Below the pieces are notes generated by a model. It searched no databases, was not told the origin of the DNA, and saw only the letters and a list, made by a program, of their open reading frames with translations. This document shows positions 14,128 to 24,400 of a DNA stretch of 64,000 nucleotides, piece after piece. Numbering within the stretch: position 1 is the stretch's first letter; every line of letters starts with the position of its first letter. Origin of the DNA: Apteryx mantelli (taxonomy: Eukaryota > Chordata > Aves > Apterygiformes > Apterygidae); the NCBI RefSeq assembly GCF_036417845.1, contig NC_089979.1, forward strand, positions 118,205,415-118,269,414, in the 5' to 3' direction. The position numbers were made by a program, and so were the translations under genes.

Positions 14128-14309
14128 CCGCGGCAGGGCGCCACCTGCGCCACGCCCGCCACCTGCCGCGCGCCATCGCCCAACCGCCGCCGCCCAACCG
14201 CCCTGGGCTCCGAGCCGCCGGGCCGGCCCCCTAACGAGCAGCGGCGGCGGCGGGGGGGGAGGCCGCGCTGCGCCGCGCCGCGCCGCGCCGGGCCGCGCCG
14301 CTCGCTCAC

Positions 14310-14312
14310 CAT
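14310..14312 (-). CDS. FBXL2: FBXL2 coding exon 1 (initiator Met only)
   Basis: On the minus strand the sequence reads GCCTCTGCCATG followed at once by the donor GTGAGCGAG, so the only coding content of exon 1 is the ATG. Joined to exon 2, the protein starts Met-Val-Phe-Ser-Asn-Asn-Asp-Glu, which is the known FBXL2 N-terminus. The junction falls between codons (phase 0). The start context is moderate, with pyrimidine at -3 (TGCC before ATG) and G at +4 supplied by exon 2. Its position in the CpG island and the strong donor support it. A transcript read is needed to rule out alternative first exons. Confidence 0.88.
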
Positions 14313-14450
14313 GGCAGAGGCGCCGCGGCGAGGCCGGTTGTCCTGGCGACGCGGAGCCCCGAGGAAGGCGCCAGGTGCAACGTCCGCGCGCGCGCGCACC
14401 CCCGCCGCTGCCGCTGCCGCTGCCAGAGCTGGGGCGGGGCGGGGCCGGCG
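14313..14450 (-). other. FBXL2: FBXL2 exon 1, 5' untranslated region (upstream limit estimated)
   Basis: The GC-rich sequence immediately upstream of the FBXL2 ATG on the minus strand. The transcription start cannot be read from sequence alone. I place the limit near the GC boxes and E-box at about 14431-14464 because such motifs usually lie just upstream of the start. The leader would be highly structured, containing alternating CG (14387-14398) and GCAGCG repeats. Confidence 0.5.
14431..14446. promoter_or_regulatory. Tandem GC boxes (Sp1/KLF type)
   Basis: GGGGCGGGGCGGGGCC contains two overlapping GGGGCGGGG-type sites, about 120 bp upstream of the FBXL2 start codon. This is the usual arrangement for TATA-less CpG-island promoters. 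The factor that binds is inferred. Confidence 0.65.
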
Positions 14451-14455
14451 GCAGC

Positions 14456-14464
14456 TCACGTGAC
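14456..14464. promoter_or_regulatory. Palindromic E-box TCACGTGAC (USF/MYC/TFEB type)
   Basis: CACGTG with flanking T and AC, giving TCACGTGAC. This closely resembles the CLEAR element GTCACGTGAC bound by TFEB/TFE3 and the USF site. It lies about 145 bp upstream of the FBXL2 ATG between GC-rich blocks. An E-box in a CpG island is common, so a specific regulator cannot be named from this alone. Confidence 0.55.
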
Positions 14465-14561
14465 CGGCGCCGCCCCTGCGCGGTGGGGCCGTCCCGCCCC
14501 ACCTCCTGGGCCGCCGGCCCCTCCCCCCCGCCCCAGGTGGCGCCGTGAGGGGGACGGTGAC

Positions 14562-14786
14562 ATGGCGGCGGGGAAGGGGGTGGTGGTTGGGCCGTGGGCC
14601 GCTGGGCCTTCCCGGCGGCTCCTGGGGCTGGGCGGCCTCCTCGCGGCCTGGCCGCGTGCCTCCCGCAGCCCCAGCCGGCCTCAACGGCTGGGGAGGCTGC
14701 CGTGTGCCTGCCCCCCAGGTGGCTGGCTACAGCGTGTCGTGTGGTTTCAATTTTCCTGCGCTTTTTTTTTTTTTTTTTTTTGGTAA
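14562..14786 (+). other. Candidate divergent ORF / first exon, 74 codons, unproven
   Basis: On the plus strand, divergent from FBXL2, ATG at 14562 has a good context (G at -3, G at +4) and opens 74 codons. The first 50 residues have several Arg and Lys, no Asp or Glu, and a hydrophobic stretch (RRLLGLGGLLAAW), reminiscent of a mitochondrial or membrane-targeting leader. The frame then enters a T20 run and becomes poly-Phe, which is not credible protein, so if the ORF is real it must be spliced earlier. The only candidate donor noticed, CAG then GTGGCT at 14719, is weak. GC-rich DNA readily yields Ala/Gly/Pro/Arg frames by chance. I do not recognise the product; a divergent noncoding RNA is more likely than a protein. 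Confidence 0.2.
14762..14781. repeat. T20 homopolymer
   Basis: Twenty consecutive T at the plus-side edge of the CpG island. It marks an abrupt transition from GC-rich to ordinary composition. Confidence 0.95.
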
Positions 14787-17700
14787 TAGGAAGGAATTGG
14801 TAGTTCTCACCCGTTGGCTCTTGAGATTTAAAATTGCAGGAGAAGAAGGGCCGATATAGCTGCTTGGCTGTACTGGTCTTAGCTGATTGCTCTCTTAAAA
14901 GTCTGCTGGATGTTAGTACTGCATTGGTCCAAAGAGGAGGTTTATCTGCTTTCTGCTCTTCCAGTTTGCAGGCTGGCATAGTAGCTGAAGCGACAGCTGA
15001 AGACACATTTGTCCAAGATCCTGGATGGTAAACTGGAGGGGCTGAGACCTGACTACACCTTCTCTCATGTTGCAGCCACCAGAGCAGATAGCTGAGGGTG
15101 CTACTGTCTTAAATTGCTACAGCACAATCCACAAAAGCTTGTTTGTCAGAGAGCCGAGCCCTTTCAAGCAGCGCGTGCTGTTAGTAAGAGCATGGCTTGC
15201 TTCTGTGAACACTCTGTGCATAAAACCACTCTCAAAGCCAAATATAATATTGTTAATAGCACACTTACAGATTACATCTGTTCAGCAGTCACAATACCAC
15301 ATACAAAATTGAAGAGATGGGAAAAATTGAGGGAAAGAACCTATCCCAGCAGGTATTGTTTTCTGTTGATTCAGTCCTTCAGACTTTTAAGAAACAAAGG
15401 TGACCATGGAAGAATAACACAGGTTTGTTTTTAGGAATGGGTTGCATTCATTCCTTTAAGGCCAACATTCTGGTTTGATTAACAGTAAAGAAAAAGTTTC
15501 TTATGAACGTGTCCTTTCTCAGAACCCATGTGGAAATAGCTGGTGCATGCACATACCATTCGTTGGCACATCTCTGAATCCACTATCTTATTCTCCAGAT
15601 TCTAGAGGATGACCTGGTTCATACAGTTGATCTGGTTTCTATAGTTGGAAAGAAAGCCTCAGAAATGTGAAATATGTATAAACAATTTAGATGTTTTCAG
15701 CTGAACTGCAGAAGGCCTAGACTAGCAGTTTCTAAATTTTACTGGTTCACATTAAAAAAAATTATGGTTATGACATGCTGTTTTTTTCTTTTTTCATTTG
15801 TTTATTGAATGTGAATTTCTGGACATTATTATAGAGATAGTGGTAGATTTTCCTATCACTACAATAAAAATTTGATTTAGGAAGCCAGAATCAATTAGAG
15901 TTACAGCTACCTGAAAAAAATATTTTGCAAAAAAATGACATTGTAAAATAATAACTAGTTTTGGTGAAGAGGAGTTCACAGTAATTAGCCCAATGAAGAC
16001 CTGTTTGAGCAAGGGAGGCAAGGTGAGAGGCAGACATGGCGGGGACTCTCCCTGAACTAACATCAACTCTCATTTGATCTAAAAATGTGGGAAGTAGTGG
16101 AACAATATTTTTATATATATATAAAAAAAACAGTAGGAAAAAAAGCTCCTTTTTCTCCTCCCCCACCCTGAAAAGGTGAGACATCTATGTGTTTGCTTAG
16201 GATATGAGAAATTCAAATTCAGATCTCTGAATCTGGACCAGCTAATGATGATACAACACTGCACTATCAACTATCTGGATGCTCTTTTTCCTTTTTGTCT
16301 GTATTTCAGTATGACTTGAAAACTCAATCCAACAAAAGCTTACTCAAAAATACCATCTAGATGGGCTTCAGTTTTGACAAATACAATTAGTTGCGGAAAT
16401 GAGCCTTCAGAAATGTATTTATAGAAGTGAATATGTCTTGGTATGCCTTCTATTCATTCCAATACCCATCTGTGGAAAGTCTCAGTATACACATTTGAAG
16501 CGTTAAGAGAATATATCTGTTTAATGTCTCATTTTCAACTAATACAAATCAGTATTGTTTGATGAAGAATGTTTCATCCACAAATTCCCAGCTAGCTCTG
16601 ATTTTAGCATTCTTTTAATGTTATTAAGTTTTTAGATAATGTCTTTACACTGCCCATTTTAGAACGAACAGTTAAATATGTTACTAATGAAGTCTTTTTT
16701 GTTTTGATAACTGCAGAGCTACATTCAACAGCTTCACCTTTCGACTATCTGAAGCCTGAGGTTCCTCCTAATTCTTCTGAACTTGTTGGATGCTGACCCA
16801 ATTCACTTCTTTCTTACTTTTTTACCAAATCTAAATAAAAAGGAATGAAAAACACTTTAAGTAGTTGTCAGAGAAAATGAACAAGCACCGTGTGTATGAG
16901 AAGGGTGTGTTAGTGGGTAGAAGGACAAGAGGGCTTAAAGAAAAGGGGGCTGGTTCTGGAGGTCTTTGCTCTTGCTCTACAGCAGCTTCAGGGGCTCTGG
17001 GTGGTAGCATTGCTGGGCAAACTGCAGTTAGGTCCTATGTGCAAAAGAGACTATCAAATTACAGAAAGCCATTGCAGAGGATTTTGAGTGCAGAAAGAAA
17101 CTGGCCTTGCAGTAAGCTTCCTTTACTGTGGTCCTTTGATCTCTGGACTCTGTTGTGCCTAAAGTGGGTAGGTATTCTCAGCCAGCCAGTGGTCATGTGC
17201 TTATAGATCTACATATAATTTTTTCTAGGCATTTGCCTAGCTAGCTGAAGGAATTTGGTTTAAAACAAGCTAATGATTAGAACTTTCCTTCCCCTTTCCC
17301 CATTCTCCCCTCCTTCCTCCCATGTAAGTCAAATGAAAATACATCCCAGAAAATGGACACAACAAATTTAGGATGCTACAATTCCCAGCTGTTTATTATT
17401 CATTTGGAGACTGCTGTTTCCACAGCATAGCAGAAGCTTGTGTGCTTCTTCAAGCTAACTTGTACAGAGACTGGTGAAGAGCTCACTTACAATCTTGTTA
17501 ACACAGCTCAGCTGTGAAAGTGTTTGGCTAAGAGTTTGTAGGAAAGCAGCTGTAAGTGGTAACATTTTTAAACTGCTGCACTGGATCTGAGGAAGCTCAT
17601 CTTTCCTTAAGTTGAATGCTTGTGACAACAAGGTCTGCATCTGTTAATTGCCAGTATGATTAAAAATGGTCGAGGGAGTACATTTTGTCTCTAGGATACT

Positions 17701-18434
17701 TCTCTGGCATGCTGCATAGTGTCACCTTAAAGGTGATATTTTAATGTCTGACATAGCTATTCACGTACCACACTATACAAATTTATAGATCAAGGCTTCC
17801 CAAACCCTTTTTTTTCCCCGAGCATGAAAACAGCATGTGCTAGTTTTGTGCTAAGATTTATACTTCTGTGGTACCATTGCCTTTTTTAAAGTGGCTTGTA
17901 TACCACTAGAAGTGTGCATAGCATAGGCTGGGAATATCCTGCTCTACTGAGATAATTTGTGGGGATGTGAATGGCTTCATTCATCTCAATAAAATGTTAA
18001 GTTAGACAGCCAATGATAATTTAGCTGTCTACTCTAGAAAAGTAGAGGGAGGAGGACAGATCTTATGCAGGGTTTGCTACAAGTGGCTATCATTTGTTAC
18101 CCCAAATGTAACATCTAATGAATACCTCTATGCTTTTGTTTCTCAAATAAGAGGGACCTGAGCAGAACTCGTGATTGTATGGACCCACCAATAAGGGAGA
18201 GAGCTGTTGAGAAAACTGGGAGCCATTAAATGCAAGGACTATTCACAGTCATACCCTGCGTATATGCACAAGCTAGTGTGAGTAGTACCTCTTTTTGTCA
18301 GATCACTGTTGCTTAGTTAAATATAATTCATTTCAACTGCTAGTTATGTTGTGTGGGACGTTTTTATTTGTAAGAAACACTTAAGGTAGGAGAGTACTGA
18401 GTGAGTTGGGGACTACTTACGTAAACTGGGCATA

Positions 18435-18800
18435 TACAAATGCATGGAACCAGACAGCCTGACTCCAAGAGTGCTGACAGAGGTGACCAATGTCATTGTG
18501 AGGCCTCTATCATCTTTGAACAGTTGTGGTAATCAGGAGAGGCCCCTGAACCCTGAAAAAGGGCAAATGTTACACCCATCTTCAAAACAGGCAAGAGGTT
18601 CCAGGGAACTACAGACTGGTCAGTCTCACCTCAGTCCCTGGGAAAGTTATGGAGCAAGTTCTCATGGAAGCTGATTCCTGGAACATGAGGGATAGGAAAG
18701 TAATTGAAAACATTCAGCAAATGATGCCTGACCAACCTGGTTGCCTTTAAGATGAAATGATTGGCTCTGTGGAGTGGATGAGAGTAGAGCAGGAGTACTT
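18435..18800 (+). mobile_element. CR1 LINE fragment, decayed ORF2 (reverse transcriptase region)
   Basis: Translation over shifting plus-strand frames follows the CR1 ORF2 order: a segment like LTEVTNVIVRPLSS, then one like the CR1 NVTPVFKKGK block (read here around 18545-18595), then a GNYRPVSLTSIPGKVMEQ-type block (18603-18660), then a CLTNLIAFYD-type block (18725-18765), and a short GW-D-EGRA remnant near 18775-18795. Frameshifts and stops break the frame, including the change after about 18600, so it is dead. It lacks the ORF2 N- and C-terminal parts and the 3' tail. The divergence suggests an old insertion. The open frame at 18444-18674 is part of it and is not a host gene. Confidence 0.85.
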
Positions 18801-20767
18801 GATTTTCAGATTGTTGTGCTCAAATCTTCAGTACATTTTAGTATACCTAATCTGAGTTTAGATTAAGTGTCTTTGGTATCTTCCAACAATTTTGCAATTT
18901 GAAAATGATATTTAATAAGTCCATTCTATGCTTTATCTTGGAATTTTCTAATGTTTGTTTGCAATTGTGGAGTAAAAGGATTTTTAATGTAGTTGTTGTT
19001 CAGGTAAACTGAAAATCATTGCATGTGTGTTGTCTATCAGATTGAAAGCAGAATGGAGTTTTGTTGGGTAAATGCAGAAGAGCAGATAAATATTAGAATT
19101 TTAAATGGAGAATGAAAATGATTGTGGCCAAATGCCTTGGCAGTATGTCTGCTCTGTCCAAATTTGGAATACATGCTGTTGCTTTAGCAGAACAGATATT
19201 TTATGCTTCTGCCGTTTCCATTATCATCTATTTCTTATTTATGATTTCTTAAATGTAAAAATTGTGCTTGATTCTTTGAAAAAGCAAATGTTGTAAAACA
19301 TTGGACTTTGGATCAGAGTTAAATGAAGGGCGGTTCTTCTCATCTGGCTCATCAACAAAAAGTTGAAACATGGTAGGGAGCTTAGAGGAAGAGATCGCAT
19401 AGATACTTATTTTATACAGTCTTCTGGTTGCTTCAGAGTCATTGTTCCTTTCAGTGATGATTCCTTTCCAGATTACCTCTTTGAACTGGGTGCCTAAGGC
19501 TTTTGTTTTGTTTGTATTCAGTTGTCTGAATGCGCAAATTTGGACAAAGCTGACCTTTAGACATCTAAATTATGTGCTTAAATTAGAAGAACTTGTTCCC
19601 TTTATAAAGACCTTTGAGAAGTTAAGAATCCACCTGCTCCATATTGGCTATATAGGGAGCCTGTAATCAGATGCCTCAAGATATAAGCACAGTTATATGG
19701 ACAAAATGATGCACAAATATTAGTACTGTTAAAGGAATCTGCCAGTTGTAGCATTGTCATGAGGTCAGGGACATTCTTCTTGAGTGTTTAGTGTAATTGG
19801 TCCCTAAGTGGGACTACTAGATACTGCTGCTACAGAAATTACAGATAATTACGGATGTGATGTCCACATACAATGAAGAGTAGGATGAGATCTTTTTGAA
19901 AATTTTGCTTTTCATGGAATCTTCAGAAGGTGCATTTCTACTGATGACCTCAGTGCATTTTTGTCACTAGCACAGTTAGCCCTCAAATTGCCCAGTGAGG
20001 TATTGCATCCACAAATGCCCATGGACAATTTTTATTTCTGTTCTAAATCTAGGTAAATTTAAGTATGGAGGGAGTATGGCACACGTTCAAGGATAGCCGG
20101 CTGGTCAGAGGCAGTGTCAGAAATCGAATGCAGGAGTTGTAGAACACAGTATACACTTGCAGTGTGAAACATGGGAAGTCTGAATGTCCTCACAAAATTA
20201 AACAAATGTTTGCAACCTAAGCTCCAGTCCTCCAGACTTCCATTACTAGGTAAAGAACTTGCTACCATGATTTCACAAGGACTATTAGTGGTAGCAAGCA
20301 CTGCTTTGAATAGCAAGTGTTTGCAGATGGATCCTTAAATTACCTTCTATGGAATAAAAATGAGAACAAGAATTTTGAAGGAGGTTGAAACCACTGCTAA
20401 ACCTATTACTAATGGCTGATTGGAAATACTGTGACATATCCAAAAAAGTGTGCAATACCATAGAAAAACATGCAAAAACAAAGCCAAGACCATATTTCTA
20501 AAGAATTTCCATAATCTCTGCATTTTTATATAGGAAACATATTCTGAATATTGTATACATGAGATCTAAAAATAACTTTCATTATATTTTACATTAAATG
20601 ATGAAAAAAAACTAATGACAACCCTTCAGATATTTGTTGTAATAAGAATATTAGTGAAGGGTATAATAAAGTGTGAAAGGTGAATCATATTTATTTCAGA
20701 TTGGATATGTTACGAGGTCAATTTCTGGATCCAAACTGAGTATATTTTTGTGTCCTTTTATTACAAG

Positions 20768-20800
20768 AAAAATAAAGACACACAAAAAATAAAGACACAC
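20768..20800. repeat. 17-bp tandem duplication
   Basis: The word AAAAATAAAGACACAC appears twice in succession (second copy with one extra A). Confidence 0.8.
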
Positions 20801-21393
20801 AAATATCCCTAACTTTGCTTTAACAGCTTCTTTCCATTTACAGAACTAAATTAATCTCTGGAATTCTTTTGGCATCGGTGAAATTAGTTTAAGAATTTGT
20901 ACCATGAATTTCACTTCTAAAATGTTTCTTTTAATCATGCTTTATGTGGAAAAATAGTAGTAACAAAACAATCCCAAGGGATTTCTAGAAACTATCAGTG
21001 AAATGCCATCTGCTTTTGCAGAGGTTATCAGTTGCAATTCATACTACTTTGGTTCATGTCTTGTGGCCGTATTATGATTCTGGTCTAAATTTCTGAAGAA
21101 TGAGCTCTTTGTAGGAATGAAGGCTCCCCAGAATTAAAACCAATATACATACAGTGTACCTCCAAATAGAGAAAATCTTTCAAAGATACAGAACAGGACA
21201 AATACTTCAATTTCTCTAGGGGAAAGGTCTCTGGGAAAGATGACACTGACTTCAGTGGATCAAGATTTTGCTTGGTGTAAGATTTCTTTGGAAGTCAACA
21301 GAGATTTTGCATACAGTGCTAACAGGGTATAAAAGTTCAAAAACCACAGGTAGGGAAAATATAAAAGAAAAGTTGAGTTAGGTTATGTACTAT

Positions 21394-21477
21394 GTTAATG
21401 GTTTTTTGAGCAAAAAATATATATACTGTTTATGTTTTCCAGAACATGAACAGTATATAAGCAATGGAACCATTAAT
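21394..21477. other. Imperfect inverted repeat / hairpin
   Basis: Two nested pairings are visible. The inner arms ATATACTGTTTATG (21421-21434) and CATGAACAGTATAT (21445-21458) pair over 14 bases with a single G-T/G-U type mismatch around a 10-nt loop. The outer arms TTAATGGTT (21395-21403) and AACCATTAA (21468-21476) pair perfectly over 9 bases. The internal loop is asymmetric (17 against 9 nt). At about 84 nt overall, the size suits a pre-miRNA-like foldback or a tiny MITE remnant; neither is demonstrated. Confidence 0.5.
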
Positions 21478-24400
21478 AACACTGACTAAAATCAGCGCTC
21501 TGCAGAGCTCATGAGATCCACAGGCACTGCATTTCACCATACCATCTCTTAAGTTTCTGAAGACAGACAATAGAATTATGTGGAGTGCATCTTGCTATCA
21601 GAATGTCTTGGGGCTGCCTAGATATTTTCTAGGTTGTCCATTTCAAACACATTTCAAGTACAAAAAGTGAAATTTTTATTTTCATGCTTCCCTATGTAAA
21701 GTGTTAAGAGATCTGTGTTTGTTCTCCTAAAAACAAACGCTGAACCTTTGACAATGTAAGTTGATGTGATTAAGTCATAATTAAGCTAAGGCAGTATTAA
21801 CAGATCTTCTGTCTTCTCTACCTGTGGTTTTACAGCATGCAAGAAAGGAGGATTAACAGTAGAAATGCAGAATGCATGTCTTTTTTTAAATTTTTCAATG
21901 TATATACAGTACATTGTATCTGTTAACTACTGAGGCACCTGACAAATGCCAGCAATTTCTTACCATTACAAGGAACCTAACAGTGGTAAAAATACATGAA
22001 ATTCATGAATGGTACTAACTTTATGCAAATCACTGCATTTGCATGCAGATATGCCTGTAGAGTTTTTTTGGATGGGAAGAAGGTTGTTAGAGGATGTTAT
22101 CATGAAATTCTTGTTTTAAACACGAGGTGCCATTGTGTTTAAATACTAATAACTTTCTGATTCACTCTAAAGTATAGCAGAGTTTTCTATGTTTTTGTAG
22201 TGTGCTCTTACTATGCAAAACTCGGTTATACTGATAAAATATGTAAAAATGATGTAATAACTCCTGAAATACCTCATGCTTCAGGCAAGCCCTATGGGTG
22301 CTCCATGAGCTTTTATTCAGGGCCCAGAAACAGAACTGCCTTTATGCAGTCTGAATTGCCCTCAGTGACTGACTCTGCGCAGGAAGCAGGCACCCACCTG
22401 TGCCAAAGCAGCTTGGCTGGTGCTCCCTGGGGCTGAGCACCCCTAAGGGTACACGTACCACGCTCTTGAGTAGCTGCCATCTGTCTCATCTGCCCTAGAA
22501 GTGATATCCCATGACTGAGAGCAGAAATCCTCCAGGTCCTTCCTCACCTGCCACTAGGGGAACCATTTATAAGTGGCATCCATGGACAACATAGATGTTA
22601 GATGCCAGGTCTTGCAAATGTTCTGGATTTCAGGCCATTCCTGGGGCCAGCCAAAGCAAGTGCAATGTCTGCTGTCTTACATTGACTAATATTTTATTTA
22701 AGGTCTTATTTGCTGGAGCATGCCTTACTGCCTGTGTTTTTCATCTGCAGCAATATTACCAAGCCTGTTTATTTTTGCATCCATAGTGTATGTTTCTGCA
22801 GCAGAGTGACTGGTCTTAGGTGTTTTCTCTTCCTATCAGTCACAGTTTGGCTAATGCTGAAGGCAGAAACCAAGTAGAAAATGAGCAGGCTTAGGATTTC
22901 TGAAGCTATGAGAAGAAAAGTCAGAATTTGGAGGGAAATGAGGATGGATGAAAAACAAATATTATACAGAGGAATGGTGGCAGCTGGCCGAGGCAATAGT
23001 GAGTTTCAAGGAGAAAGAGTTATCTTTTAAATATGAGATCGATGCTAAGTAAGGTAATATACAGAGTTTTTGGAAACTAGCAGTACTGGGCTGTTTATAG
23101 TCATGCTATTTATACCTTGGAGAACCCCAGCCCAAATGACCCATGAATTAAATATATGTTTTAATAATATAGTTTTGAACAACTACTGTAATAAAGAATC
23201 ACTGAAGTGTGGCATTTGCTTCAATTCCTTCAACAGTTCACAGAATCTCATATCATTGAAGTCTGTTTTACTATTGCATTTAGTAGAAACAGACTAAGGC
23301 TCAGCTTAATTTCTTTGCTATTACTGCCGATAACGTATACTGTGACTTTATGCGGTATGCTTTTTTATCCTGTTGTAAGTAAAAGTATCAGTCCTGAAGT
23401 GATGGCAAACAAAATAATCTTACGTGAGGAAGGCAAAGAAAGCTTTGTGCATACCAGTTAAATTACTTTGCTTGCAAATACTCCTTTTACAACGTTCTGC
23501 AGCAGCATCTCTTCCTGATGCCTTCTCTGTGGTGTTACGTGGTTGCACTGGAGTTATCCATAGTTCAGTGAGTCAGGTTTGTGGCAAGGAATATCTTAAC
23601 CATTTACATCAGCAGTCACTTTGGTCCAGTCATTTGCTCTTCGTCAGCTGAGGAAAAGCCTAAATACTTTAGTTTACACCCTCCTTACGCACCACGGTAT
23701 CTGAAATTACTGACAAAGTCACATTATCAGTTCCATTTGCTGGCTTTATCCATCTTAATTTTTATACACCTACTTGTTTTTGTTTGCTTGTCTTTTAGCC
23801 TTTTCCAGATGAAAATTACGTTTGACAGCAAGAATGACCACTCCATGATACAGAAATAAACTAGAAAATGATACCAAGAAGCAAGACGTTTGCATGAGCA
23901 TATTCATAAAGGATTAAGCTTCAGGTGAGTGCAATGTGCCTGTTGCAAAGATTCTGTGGTAAAATTTACTGGAGCGTAACACTGGGGATTTGAGAGACAC
24001 GGACAAGCCAAACCAACGTGTGTGTTTGCACTCTTTAGAGTGGCATTTGCAACACAGGGCGGTAAACCAACTTCGTTTCAAAACAAACTGCTTCTCCAGG
24101 CGCAGTGTAGGTCAGTAGGAAATTGAAGCCTACACTAAGTTAAAGGACAGAAAAGAAGCTATTACAGTTTGATAGACAATGTAACACTGCACTGGGGTCA
24201 TTAGTAGGGAGGGACCTAGAAGTAAAGCTGGAGGAAAGAATCAATATAATTAAAGATCAGAGAAATAAGAGGAGTGCAATTGCCTTTAGATCCACTGTTA
24301 AAATTTTTCACCTACTAAAAATATATTTTTCAAAAATATTATATTGAAACCAATAAGTTATTCTGGTGACACATTTCCTGATAGCAATACAGTGAATTCT

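Larger units (their letters stand above)
1543..14309 (-). other. FBXL2: FBXL2 intron 1
   Basis: A 12.8 kb intron bounded in the minus sense by donor GTGAGC (14309 downward) and acceptor TTTCCAG (ending at 1543). Most of it is AT-rich and unremarkable. It contains homopolymers (T18 at 3941-3958; A9 then G9 at 7172-7189), a 16-bp tandem duplication at 11523-11554, and two perfect 12-bp palindromes centred on CCATGG near 7790 and 9068. A somewhat more GC-rich stretch at about 7.6-8.7 kb holds no gene I can recognise. The donor-proximal kilobase is strongly CA/TG repetitive and is listed separately. No exon of another gene was identified on either strand. Confidence 0.85.
13960..14730. promoter_or_regulatory. 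FBXL2: CpG island / FBXL2 promoter region
   Basis: About 770 bp that is very GC-rich and dense in CpG, in sharp contrast to the AT-rich flanks. It contains the FBXL2 start codon (14310-14312), Sp1-type GC boxes, an E-box, GCCGCT repeats (14403-14424), a CGCGCG run near 14387-14398 and a CGCCG-rich tract (14261-14300). No TATA box is obvious, as expected for a housekeeping-type promoter. The boundaries are estimated by eye. Islands of this type commonly fire in both directions; plus-strand transcription is possible but unproven. Confidence 0.9.

Noticed and set aside
13514..14548. Plus-strand reading frame of 344 codons
   Set aside because: It spans the CA-rich repeats and then the CpG island, is rich in His, Thr, Pro, Arg and Ala, has no domain, and overlaps the FBXL2 exon 1 and donor on the other strand. 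Composition alone keeps it open.
14049..15006. Two minus-strand frames of 211 and 314 codons over the CpG island
   Set aside because: They read through the FBXL2 start codon and donor in other frames, through GC-rich low-complexity sequence and a poly-Lys stretch from the T20 run. No family resemblance.
18444..18674. 76-codon plus-strand frame
   Set aside because: Part of a decayed CR1 ORF2 fragment that changes frame partway; not a host gene.
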